NCBI GenBank assembly: GCA_049997955.1 | Contig: JAEBDY010000004.1 | Span: 186,001-250,000 of the forward strand | Length of the DNA stretch: 64,000 nt | Direction: 5' to 3' | Source: Umezawaea sp049997955 | GTDB taxonomy: Bacteria; Actinomycetota; Actinomycetes; Mycobacteriales; Pseudonocardiaceae | In this document: one piece after another, positions 23,177 to 31,118 of the stretch | Layout: the number at the start of each line of letters is the position of its first letter | Position numbering within the stretch: position 1 is the stretch's first letter | Notes under the pieces: generated by a model | Databases searched by the model: none | Told to the model about the DNA's origin: nothing | The model's input: only the letters and a program-made list of their open reading frames with translations | Made by a program: the position numbers and the translations under genes

Positions 23177-26100
23177 TCAGACCGTCCGCCGACCCCGTGC
23201 CAGCCGGAGAACGGCAAGGCTGCGCCCCGCGCCCCGGCGGTCACCGGTTCGGCGGTGGACGGCGAGCGCGCGGGTCGCGTGGTGGAGGGCGGCCCGCGGG
23301 TCGCCTGAAGTCAGGCAGATGCTCGCGAGAGCGGTCATCGCCTGGCCCCGCAACGCCTGGAAGCCCGCCTGCTCGGCCAGGGCGAGGGCGTGCCGGGCGC
23401 GACCGGCGTCCCCGGTGGCCGTCGCCAGGCCGATGAGGATGTCGACCTCCGGGTACCGGTCACCGGTCTCGCGGATGAGGTCGAGGGCCTGCCGGTAGCG
23501 GTGCACGGCGTCCTGCCTGTGGCCCAGGTCGTGGTGCAGCGTCGCGAGCACGGCCAGCGCCTCCGCCTCGGTCCGCGGGTCGCCGGTCTCCTGGGCCAGG
23601 GTGAGGCCCGCGCGGGCGTGGTCGAGCGCTTCGGCGCGACGGCCGAGGTCGAACAGGGCCGCGGCCAATCGGCTGTGCGCCTCGGCCTCGCCGCTGCGGT
23701 CGCCGCCCTCGCGGTGCAGGGTGAGCGCCCTGGTGAGCAGGTCGACCGCTGCGGCGGGCAGCCCGCGGTCGCGCTGCGCCTGGCCGAGGTTGCTGAGGTT
23801 GATCGCCTCGCCGTAGCGGGACCCGATCCGCCGGTACCGGCTCAACGCCTGGCCGTAGTGCTCGGCCGCCTGGGAGAGCCTGCCCATCTCCCAGTGGACG
23901 AGGCCGAGGTTGCCGAGCGCGACCGCCTCCCCCGCGGGCTGGCCGATCCCGCGGCTGAGCGCCAGCGCCCGTTCGAACCGGGCCCCGGCGACGGTGAGCT
24001 TCCCCGACTGCCAGTACACGCACCCGAGGTTGCCGAGCACGGCGGCCTGGGCCTCGACCCATCCGGCCTGCCGGGCGAGCAGGAGCCCGTGCGCGTAGTG
24101 CCGGACGGCCTGCCGGTACCGGCCCTGGCGGAAGTGCAGGTCGGCGAGGCTGAGCCGGGCGGACGCCCCCGCGCGGTGCTCACCGGAGTCCTCGGCCGCG
24201 GCCAGCGCGGCCTCCGCGGTGGCCAGCCAGTCCACCCGGCGCATGCTCTTCCAGAAGTAGCCGCGCAGGGCGTCGGCGAGCCGCCACGCCACGGGGCGGG
24301 GACCGCTGCGCGCCGCCTCCCGGACGACCGCGACGAGGTTGGCGCGTTCGACGTCCAGCCAGGTCGACGCCGAGGCCGGATCGGTGACGCCGGACGGCGT
24401 CCGCGCGTCGGTCACGGGCGCGGGCAGCCGCAGCATGTGCGGGTAGAGCAGGCGGGCGGCGGTGTCCACCGCGTGCAGGTACCAGTCGTGGAGCCGGCGC
24501 AGCGCGGCGTCGCGGTCCACCGGAGACTCCTGGCGTTCCACCTGTTCGGCCGCGTACCGGCGGAGCAGGTCGTGGAAGCGGTAGCGGTCGGGCGCGTGGC
24601 GCTCGACGAGGTGCGCGCCCGCGAGCCGGTCCAGCAGCCGACCGGCCCGCTCGGGGCCCGAGTCGACGAGGGCGGCGACCGCCTCGGTGCTGACGTCGGC
24701 TCCCGGCACCAGGCTCAGCAACCGGAACAGCCGCCGCGCCTCGGTGGGCAGCGCCGCGCAGGAGAGGTCGAAGGCGGTCCTCACCGCGGCTCGTTCGTCG
24801 CCCCGCACCGAAAGGGCGGCCAACGGGTTCCCCGCCCGCAGTCTCACCACGTACTCCTCGACGTCGAGTCCGGGTTGGTCGGCGAGGTTGGCCGCCGCGA
24901 TCCGCAACGCGAGCGGGAGGAACGCGCACAGCTCGGCCAGTTCGGCGGTCGCCGCGCTCCCGGTGCCGAGGACGGACGCGAGCAGTTCCAGGGCGTCGCC
25001 GGGGCTCAGCACGTCGAGCGTGAGCTGACGGGCGCCGTGCGTGGCGACCAGACCCGTCATCCGGTCGCGGCCGGTCACCACCACCAGGCAGTCCGCGCCC
25101 GCGGGCAGCAGCGGCCGGATCTGGTCGGGGCCCGCGACGTTGTCCAGCAGCACCAACGTCCTCCGGTCCGTCATCAGGGTCCGGTACAGGGCGGACGCGG
25201 TCTCCAGGTCGAACGGCACGCGCTCGGCGGGAACGCCCAGTGCCGACAGGAACTGCGCGAGCACCTCGACCGGCGCCGCCGCCGGACCGGGCGTGTGCCC
25301 GCGCAGGTCGGCGTAGAGCTGCCCGTCCGGGAACCGGTCGCGGACGCGGTGCGCCCAGTACACGGCCAGCGCGGTCTTGCCGACGCCCGCCGTGCCGGAG
25401 ATCGCGACGATCGGCACCGCCCCTCCCGAGCGGTCGCCCTCCAGCGCCAGTCCGTCCATCGTGGCCAGCTGCTCGGTCCTGCCGGTGAAACCCCTCGGTT
25501 CGGCGGGCAACTGCTTCGGCACCCGCAGCGCGGACCGCGGTCCCCAGGCGTTGTGGTTGTCCTGGAGCAGCGCCGCGTGGGCTTCGCGCAGCTCCGGACC
25601 GGGGTCGATCCCGAGCTCGTCGACGAGCCGGTCGCGCGCTTCGTGGTAGATCCGGAAAGCCTTGGCCCGCTGGCCGACGGCGCGGTACGCGCGGATCAGC
25701 CGGGCCTGCGCGGGCTCGTCCAACGGCTGCTCGGCCGCGGCCTCGGCGACGGCGGGCAGGATCTCCGCGGCCGCACCCGTCTCGATCATCGCGTCTCCGC
25801 ACCGGGCGAGCACCTCCCAGCGCTTCGCGACCAGCGACACGACCTTCGGGTGCGTGGCGAGGAACGGGATGTCCGCGAGCGGCCGCCCCTGCCACAGCCG
25901 CAGCGCCTCGCCGAGCAGCGCCGCGACGCGGGCCGTGTCGTCGTCGCGCCGCGCGGAGTCGGCCTGCGCGACGAGGCGCCGGAAGCGCACCAGGTCGATG
26001 TCCACCGCGTCCTGGTTCAGGGCGTAGCCACCGCCCACGTGCGGCAGGACCTCGCTGCTGGACCGGTGCGGGCGGTCGGGCTCCAGCAGGCGGCGCAGGT

Positions 26101-26302
26101 GCTTGACGTGCGTCTGCACCACGTTCACCGCGCTGCGCGGCGGCCGGTCTCCCCACAGGGAGTCCACCAGTTCGCACTTGGTCAGCGCCTCGCCTTCGGC
26201 GAGCACCAGCAGTCCCAGCACGGCGCGCCTGCCGGGTGGACCGAGATCGAGTTCGGTTCGGCCGTCCCAGGCCCGCGACGACCCCAGCACCTGGATCCGC
26301 AC
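23177..26302 (-). CDS. AfsR/SARP-type regulator (wHTH-BTAD-NB-ARC-TPR)
   Basis: The 1041-residue protein begins with a SARP DNA-binding and bacterial transcriptional activator domain (RIQVLGSSRAWDG, then GPPGRRAVLGLLVLAEGEALTKCELVDSLWG and the BTAD run HPKVVSLVAKRWEVLARCGDAMIETG to about residue 245). Next comes an NB-ARC NTPase with the P-loop SGTAGVGKTALAVYWAHR (about 305) and TLVLLDNVAGPDQIRPLLP. About ten tetratricopeptide repeats follow (GNLGCVYWQSGKLTVAGARFERALALS, and similar) to the C-terminus. AfsR-like proteins activate secondary metabolism genes. GTG 26302 gives the usual start VRIQVLG; three tandem GTGs at 26317-26309 are alternatives. It lies between the steroid and NRPS regions; its target is unknown. 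Confidence 0.88.
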   Translation of the reverse strand: MRIQVLGSSRAWDGRTELDLGPPGRRAVLGLLVLAEGEALTKCELVDSLWGDRPPRSAVNVVQTHVKHLRRLLEPDRPHRSSSEVLPHVGGGYALNQDAVDIDLVRFRRLVAQADSARRDDDTARVAALLGEALRLWQGRPLADIPFLATHPKVVSLVAKRWEVLARCGDAMIETGAAAEILPAVAEAAAEQPLDEPAQARLIRAYRAVGQRAKAFRIYHEARDRLVDELGIDPGPELREAHAALLQDNHNAWGPRSALRVPKQLPAEPRGFTGRTEQLATMDGLALEGDRSGGAVPIVAISGTAGVGKTALAVYWAHRVRDRFPDGQLYADLRGHTPGPAAAPVEVLAQFLSALGVPAERVPFDLETASALYRTLMTDRRTLVLLDNVAGPDQIRPLLPAGADCLVVVTGRDRMTGLVATHGARQLTLDVLSPGDALELLASVLGTGSAATAELAELCAFLPLALRIAAANLADQPGLDVEEYVVRLRAGNPLAALSVRGDERAAVRTAFDLSCAALPTEARRLFRLLSLVPGADVSTEAVAALVDSGPERAGRLLDRLAGAHLVERHAPDRYRFHDLLRRYAAEQVERQESPVDRDAALRRLHDWYLHAVDTAARLLYPHMLRLPAPVTDARTPSGVTDPASASTWLDVERANLVAVVREAARSGPRPVAWRLADALRGYFWKSMRRVDWLATAEAALAAAEDSGEHRAGASARLSLADLHFRQGRYRQAVRHYAHGLLLARQAGWVEAQAAVLGNLGCVYWQSGKLTVAGARFERALALSRGIGQPAGEAVALGNLGLVHWEMGRLSQAAEHYGQALSRYRRIGSRYGEAINLSNLGQAQRDRGLPAAAVDLLTRALTLHREGGDRSGEAEAHSRLAAALFDLGRRAEALDHARAGLTLAQETGDPRTEAEALAVLATLHHDLGHRQDAVHRYRQALDLIRETGDRYPEVDILIGLATATGDAGRARHALALAEQAGFQALRGQAMTALASICLTSGDPRAALHHATRALAVHRRTGDRRGAGRSLAVLRLARGRRTV

Positions 26303-26608
26303 GGACGTCACCACCACTGGTTGAAACGTAATCAGCCGAGCGGCACCCCACAAGGACGGTGCGCGCCGGGAGCGGCATTTGGGTCCGCTCGGGCTAGCGC
26401 TTTCCGCGATCGCCTGTCGAGACGACGCCGAGCGCGAACCTGCTGGCAACACGGGGATCCCGCCGTGGTCCGCGTCGTGCGCCGAGCAGGCCTGAGGACG
26501 GTGAAGGGGCGGTCGTCGGAGGAAGCCGACGGCCGCCGCTCCCCAGTATCCGCCATGAGCGCCCGCGGGACCACCACCGGGCCGCCGTGGCCTAGCGCGG
26601 TCATCGCA
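26303..26608. other. Non-coding interval upstream of the AfsR-like gene
   Basis: This 306-bp interval separates the AfsR-like gene from the upstream tetR on the same strand. A 90-codon open frame exists on the minus strand but has low-complexity Arg/Pro/Ala composition and no family resemblance. A slightly AT-richer stretch near 26320-26335 may hold the AfsR promoter. I see no repeat or RNA gene. Confidence 0.5.
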
Positions 26609-27181
26609 CTAGCGGCTGCTGACGAGTCCGTCCACGAGGAGGTCCAGCAGGCGTTCGGCGAGGTCGGGCTGGGGCGGTTTGCCCGCGGCGATGGCGATCC
26701 CGGTCAGGCCCGCGACGACGTCGGAGGCGGCGACGTCGTCGCGGACGCTGCCGTCGGCGACGCCTGCCGCCAGCAGGGCCGCGACGGAGTCGCGCAGCAT
26801 CTCCCTGGTGTGGTCGTAGGGGTTCACGCCGGAGTCGACCAGGGAGCGGAGGGCGTCGGCCATGCCGAACTTGGCGTTCACGTAGTCCATGAAGCGGCCC
26901 ATCCACGCCCGCAGCGCCTGCCGGGGCGGCAGCGTGGCGATGAGGTCGGCGGACGCCTCGCAGAGCTTGGCCAATTCGCTGCGGTAGGCGGCCTCGATCA
27001 GCGCTTCGCGGGTCGGGAAGTTGCGGTACAGGGTGGCCGGGCCGACGCCCGCCTCCTTCGCGATGCGGTCGAGGGTGGCGTCGAGGCCGTCCCTGGCGAA
27101 CATGACGACCGCGGTGGAGAGGATCTTGTCGCGGTTGCGCCGCGCGTCCGCGCGCAGCGGACGGCCCTCGATCCTGCCCAT
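26609..27181 (-). CDS. TetR-family repressor of the molybdenum hydroxylase operon
   Basis: The 190-residue TetR protein has the N-terminal helix-turn-helix RADARRNRDKILSTAVVMFARDGLDATLDRIAKEAGVGPATLYRNFPTREALIEAAY. Its C-terminal domain resembles the SbtR/TetR_C group (LRSLVDSGVNPYDHTREMLRDSVAALLAAGVADGSVRDD, then GIAIAAGKPPQPDLAERLLDLLVDGL). ATG 27181 has GGAAAGGAC upstream. The gene is divergent from the Fe-S/FAD/Moco operon starting at 27322, and two inverted 21-bp repeats lie between them, so it very likely represses that operon and itself. The ligand may be an aldehyde or aromatic compound, which is a guess. Confidence 0.85.
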   Translation of the reverse strand: MGRIEGRPLRADARRNRDKILSTAVVMFARDGLDATLDRIAKEAGVGPATLYRNFPTREALIEAAYRSELAKLCEASADLIATLPPRQALRAWMGRFMDYVNAKFGMADALRSLVDSGVNPYDHTREMLRDSVAALLAAGVADGSVRDDVAASDVVAGLTGIAIAAGKPPQPDLAERLLDLLVDGLVSSR

Positions 27182-27200
27182 GGCCGTCCTTTCCGCTTGC

Positions 27201-27221
27201 AAGTGGAGACTGCTATCACTT
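27201..27221. promoter_or_regulatory. TetR operator copy 1 (tetR / molybdenum hydroxylase intergenic)
   Basis: This 21-bp element, read on the minus strand, has the form AAGTG-N11-CACTT and matches the second copy (27230-27250) at 18 of 21 positions. It lies 20 nt before the tetR start, overlapping its leader or promoter, so it is likely the autoregulatory half of a paired operator. Confidence 0.7.
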
Positions 27222-27229
27222 AGCCTCTG

Positions 27230-27250
27230 AAGTGAGAGCGATCTCCACTT
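27230..27250. promoter_or_regulatory. TetR operator copy 2 (tetR / molybdenum hydroxylase intergenic)
   Basis: This is the second 21-bp copy, AAGTG-N11-CACTT on the plus strand, in inverted orientation to copy 1 and 8 bp away from it. It lies about 70 nt before the Fe-S subunit start, where the operon promoter should be. Confidence 0.7.
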
Positions 27251-27321
27251 TAGTCGGCGTGAGACCTCCGAACACGCCCGAGGTGGGAACGCTGTCCACG
27301 CCCAGCCTGAGAGGACATGCT

Positions 27322-27864
27322 GTGCCACCCACCACGCGTAGTGACATCTCGTTGCGGGTCAACGGGGAGACGCACGCGCTCACCGTCGACAACCGCACCA
27401 CGCTCCTCGACGCGCTGAGGGAGGACCTCGGCCTGACCGGCACCAAGAAGGGCTGCGACCACGGCCAGTGCGGTGCCTGCACCGTCCTGGCCGACGGCAG
27501 GCGTGCGGTCGCCTGCCTGCAGCTCGCCGTCGCGGCCGAGGGCTCCGACATCACCACGATCGAGGGCATCTCCGCGGGCGACGAGCTGCACCCGGTGCAG
27601 GAGGCGTTCCTCGAACTCGACGGCTACCAGTGCGGGTACTGCACCCCTGGCCAGATCTGCTCGGCCGTCGCCGTCATCCGGGAGCACGCGGCGGGCTGGC
27701 CCAGCGCCGCCACCGACGACGTGCGGCCCGACGCGGAGCCCGCGCCGCTGAACGCCGCGGAGATCCGCGAGCGCATGAGCGGCAACCTCTGCCGGTGCGG
27801 CGCCTACCCGGCCATCGTGCGCGCGGTCGCCCGCGCCGCCGAAGGGACCGGGGTGACGGCGTGA
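27322..27864 (+). CDS. Molybdenum hydroxylase, 2Fe-2S subunit (aldehyde/xanthine oxidase type)
   Basis: The 180-residue protein has an N-terminal plant-type [2Fe-2S] domain with GCDHGQCGACTVL at about residues 46-58 and a fourth Cys in VACLQLAV. A C-terminal four-helix [2Fe-2S] domain follows with CGYCTPGQICSA and NLCRCGAYPAIVRA. It is the small electron-transfer subunit of a PaoABC/YagTSR-like aldehyde oxidoreductase. The GTG start at 27322 follows GAGAGGAC; the frame runs further up to 27232 but that would cover the operator. Its stop overlaps the FAD-subunit start by 4 nt. No Tat signal is visible, so the enzyme is probably cytoplasmic. Confidence 0.9.
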   Translation: MPPTTRSDISLRVNGETHALTVDNRTTLLDALREDLGLTGTKKGCDHGQCGACTVLADGRRAVACLQLAVAAEGSDITTIEGISAGDELHPVQEAFLELDGYQCGYCTPGQICSAVAVIREHAAGWPSAATDDVRPDAEPAPLNAAEIRERMSGNLCRCGAYPAIVRAVARAAEGTGVTA

Positions 27865-28853
27865 AGGAGTTCGCCTACCACCGCTCCACCGCCGTCCGGG
27901 ACGCGGTCGTCCTGCTCGCGGGCGAGCCCGACGCCCGGTTCCTCGGCGGCGGCACCAACCTCGTCGACCTGATGAAGGCGGGGGTGGAGACCCCCGACCT
28001 GCTGGTCGACGTCCGGAACCTGCCCCTCGGCGGCATCGAGGTGCGGTCCGACGGCGCCCTCGCCATCGGCGCGACGGTCACCAACAGCGACCTCGCCGCC
28101 CACCCCGAGGTCAGGCGCCGCTACCCCGCGCTGTCCGAGGCCGTGCTGGCGGGCGCGTCCGGTCAGCTGCGCAACGTCGCCACGGTCGGCGGCAACCTCC
28201 TGCAGCGCACCCGGTGCGGCTACTTCACCGACACCTCGTACCCGTGCAACAAGCGGGTGCCCGGCAGCGGCTGCCCCGCCATCACCGGCGAGCACCACAA
28301 CCACGCGGTCCTCGGCGCGTCCGACCGCTGCGTCGCCACGAACCCGTCCGACATGGGCGTGGCGCTCGCCGCGTTCGACGCGGTCGTCTCCTACGAGACC
28401 GTCGACGGCCCCGGCGAGCTGGCCCTGGCCGAGTTCTACCCCGCCGTCGGCGACACCCCGCACGTGGAGACCGCGCTGCCCGCGGGCGCGTTGATCACCG
28501 GCGTCACCCTGCCCGCGGTGCCCGTCGCCGCGCGCTCCCGGTACCGCAAGGTCCGCGAGCGGGCGTCCTACGCATTCGCCACCGGCTCGGTCGCCGCGGC
28601 GCTCGACGTCGAGGCGGGCGTCGTGCGGGACGTCCGGATCGCCTTCGGCGCGGTGGCCTCCCGGCCGTGGCGCGCCCGCGCGGCGGAGCGGTCGCTGACC
28701 GGCGCTCCCGCCACGGCCGAGGCGTTCGCCGCCGCGGCCGACGCCGAGCTGGTCGCCGCGAAGCCGTTGGCGCACAACGGGTACAAGGTACCGCTGATGC
28801 GCAACCTCGTGGTGTCCGTGCTGACCGAACTCGCCGAGGAGGCGGCCCGATGA
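27861..28853 (+). CDS. Molybdenum hydroxylase, FAD subunit
   Basis: The 330-residue CO-dehydrogenase/xanthine-dehydrogenase FAD-type protein has the FAD motifs FLGGGTNLVDLMK (about 33-45) and ASGQLRNVATVGGNLLQRTRC. A cysteine-containing insertion (RCGYFTDTSYPCNKRVPGSGC) is of the kind that binds an extra [4Fe-4S] cluster in E. coli PaoB. It carries electrons from the 2Fe-2S centres to an acceptor. GTG 27861 overlaps the Fe-S subunit stop, and the 3' end overlaps the Moco subunit start, so the three subunits are made together. Confidence 0.9.
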   Translation: MKEFAYHRSTAVRDAVVLLAGEPDARFLGGGTNLVDLMKAGVETPDLLVDVRNLPLGGIEVRSDGALAIGATVTNSDLAAHPEVRRRYPALSEAVLAGASGQLRNVATVGGNLLQRTRCGYFTDTSYPCNKRVPGSGCPAITGEHHNHAVLGASDRCVATNPSDMGVALAAFDAVVSYETVDGPGELALAEFYPAVGDTPHVETALPAGALITGVTLPAVPVAARSRYRKVRERASYAFATGSVAAALDVEAGVVRDVRIAFGAVASRPWRARAAERSLTGAPATAEAFAAAADAELVAAKPLAHNGYKVPLMRNLVVSVLTELAEEAAR

Positions 28854-30949
28854 CCGACAGCACCACCCGCACCACCCCCGGCGCCGTGGGGACCTCGCAC
28901 GTCCGCCTGGAGGGCCGGGAGAAGGTCACCGGCGCGGCCCGCTACGCCGCCGACGTCCCGTTCGAGGGTCTGGCCCACGGCTCGCTGGTGCTCGCCACCG
29001 CGGCCCACGGCCGGATCCGCTCCCTCGACACCGACCCCGTGCTCGCCATGCCCGGCGTCCTCGGCGTGCTGCACCACGGCAACGCGCCGCGCCTCAACCC
29101 GGCGGCGGGCATGTTCGGGATGAGGAACGCCGCCCTGCAACTGCTCCAGGACGACCGGGTGCCGCACGTCGGCAGGCCGGTGGCGCTGGTCGTCGCGGAG
29201 ACCCTGGAGCAGGCGAGGGCGGGTGCCGACGCGCTGGTCGTCACCTACGACGAGGAGCCGCACGACGTCGACTTCTCCGCCGACCGCCCCGGCTCCCACA
29301 CCCCCGCCTCCGCTCCCGACGTCACCAAGGGCGACGTGGACGCGGAGATCGCCGCCGCCCCGGTCGTGGTCGACCAGCGGTACGCCACGCCCGAGGAGTA
29401 CCACGGCGCCATGGAGCCGCACGCGGCCCTGGCGCGCTGGGACGACGGCCGCCTGGAGGTGGTCGACTCCAACCAGGGCTCGTTCCTGGTGTCGACCATG
29501 CTCGCCACCCTGTTCCACCTCGACGCGGACGTCGTCCGGGTGCGGGCCGACCACGTCGGCGGCGGATTCGGGGGCAAGGCGCTCGGACCGCAGCTCATCC
29601 TCGCGGTCATGGCCGCGACCGCGTTCGACCGGCCGGTGCGGGTCACCCTGACCAGGCGCCAGGTGTTCGCCACGACCGGGATGCGGCCCGCGACCCGGCA
29701 GCGGATCCGGCTGGGCGCGGACTCCACCGGACGGCTGCGGGCCGTCGACCACGAGACGGCCAACCACGTCTCGACCATCCACGAGTACGTCGAGCGCAGC
29801 GGCGAGGTGACGAACGAGCTGTACGCCGCGGACGCCATCCGCATCCGCACGACCGTGGTCCCGGTCAACCGGCCCACGCCCACGTGGATGCGCGCGCCGG
29901 GCCGCGCGCCCGGCTCGTTCGCCCTGGAGTCGGCGATGGACGAGCTGGCGGAGGCGACCGGCGTCGACCCGGTCGAGCTGCGCGTGCGCAACGAGCCCGA
30001 GGTCGGGCCCGTGTCCGGGCTGCCGTTCACCAGCCGCAACCTCGTGGGCTGCCTCCGGGAGGGCGCGCGCCGCTTCGGCTGGGCGGACCGCGACCCCCGG
30101 CCGGGAGTCCGGCGTGAGGGCCGCTGGCTGATCGGCACCGGCATGGCCACCGGCATCTACCAAGCAGGCGCGATGCCGTCCGCGGCCTCGGTCACCGCCG
30201 ACGCCGACGGGGGGTTCACGGTCGGCGTCGCCGCCGCCGACATCGGCACCGGCGCCCGCACGGCGCTGGCCCTCGTCGCGGCCGACGCGCTGGGCGTGCC
30301 CGCGACGTCGGTGCGGATGAGGATCGCCGACAGCGACCTGGGCCAGGCGTGGTTCGCGGGCGGTTCCAGGGGCACCACGTCCTGGGCTTGGGCCGTCACG
30401 GCCGCCGCGGAGGACCTGCGCGAGAAGCTGGTGGGCGTCGACGTGATCCCCGCCGAGGGCATCACCGGCCGAGCCGACACCACCGCGCGGATCGCCGCCC
30501 TCGCCCAGCGGGAGAACCACTCGCACGGCGCCCAGTTCGCCGAGGTCGCGGTCGACCCGACCACCGGCGAGGTGCGCGTCCGGCGGATGCTCGGGATCTT
30601 CGCCGCGGGCCGGATCGTCAACCCCCTGACCGCGCGCAGCCAGCTCATCGGCGGCATGGTCATGGGATTGTCCATGGCGCTGCACGAGGAAGGGCTGCGG
30701 GACGCGGAGTTCGGCGGCCAGGTCAACGGCGACTTCGCCGGGTACCACGTCGCCGCGCACGCCGACGTCCCGGACATCGAGGCCGACTGGGTCGAGGACC
30801 ACGACCCGAGCGACCCGAGCGGGATCAAGGGCGTCGGCGAGGTCGCCATCGTGGGAACGGCCGCCGCCGTCGCGAACGCCGTGTGGCACGCGACCGGCGT
30901 CCGCCACCGCGAGCTACCGATCCGCCTCGACCGCGCTCTGGCGGTCTGA
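28850..30949 (+). CDS. Molybdenum hydroxylase, molybdopterin-binding catalytic subunit
   Basis: The 699-residue large subunit has the N-terminal hammerhead domain (RLEGREKVTGAARYAADVPFEGLAHGSLVLA) and molybdopterin segments VGGGFGGKAL, MRAPGRAPGSFALESAMDELA and GSRGTTSWAWAV. The catalytic-glutamate motif GIKGVGEVAIVGTAAAVANAV is near the C-terminus. This is the PaoC/YagR group of aldehyde dehydrogenases, which oxidise aromatic and aliphatic aldehydes to acids. The substrate here is unknown. No dedicated molybdenum insertion chaperone is visible nearby. A strong hairpin directly after the stop ends the operon. Confidence 0.9.
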   Translation: MTDSTTRTTPGAVGTSHVRLEGREKVTGAARYAADVPFEGLAHGSLVLATAAHGRIRSLDTDPVLAMPGVLGVLHHGNAPRLNPAAGMFGMRNAALQLLQDDRVPHVGRPVALVVAETLEQARAGADALVVTYDEEPHDVDFSADRPGSHTPASAPDVTKGDVDAEIAAAPVVVDQRYATPEEYHGAMEPHAALARWDDGRLEVVDSNQGSFLVSTMLATLFHLDADVVRVRADHVGGGFGGKALGPQLILAVMAATAFDRPVRVTLTRRQVFATTGMRPATRQRIRLGADSTGRLRAVDHETANHVSTIHEYVERSGEVTNELYAADAIRIRTTVVPVNRPTPTWMRAPGRAPGSFALESAMDELAEATGVDPVELRVRNEPEVGPVSGLPFTSRNLVGCLREGARRFGWADRDPRPGVRREGRWLIGTGMATGIYQAGAMPSAASVTADADGGFTVGVAAADIGTGARTALALVAADALGVPATSVRMRIADSDLGQAWFAGGSRGTTSWAWAVTAAAEDLREKLVGVDVIPAEGITGRADTTARIAALAQRENHSHGAQFAEVAVDPTTGEVRVRRMLGIFAAGRIVNPLTARSQLIGGMVMGLSMALHEEGLRDAEFGGQVNGDFAGYHVAAHADVPDIEADWVEDHDPSDPSGIKGVGEVAIVGTAAAVANAVWHATGVRHRELPIRLDRALAV

Positions 30950-30987
30950 GTCGTGTGGTGGGCCCGATTCCGGGCCCACCACACGAC
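30950..30987 (+). terminator. Strong hairpin terminator after the molybdenum hydroxylase operon
   Basis: GTCGTGTGGTGGGCCCG (30950-30966), the loop ATTC, and the exact complement CGGGCCCACCACACGAC (30971-30987) give a perfect 17-bp stem that begins one base after the stop codon. It may also stop read-through from the convergent NRPS operon. Confidence 0.82.
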
Positions 30988-31118
30988 CCGACGGGCTGTC
31001 CACGCGACCTGAGCCGCGGTGTCAGGCTCGGCCACCCTCTCAAGCCTGGCCTCCAAGCCGGTCGGTTGCTCGCAATCCCCTGAAGGGTTAAGTTTAGTCA
31101 ACACTGAAGGAATAGAGA

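Noticed and set aside
26332..26604. 90-codon minus-strand frame upstream of the AfsR-like gene
   Set aside because: No ribosome-binding site, Arg/Pro/Ala-rich and no family resemblance; more likely the promoter region.
23390..27223. Plus-strand open frame of over 1200 codons opposite the AfsR-like and TetR genes
   Set aside because: It would span two genes with strong BTAD, NB-ARC, TPR and HTH motifs on the other strand; its composition is that of a GC shadow.
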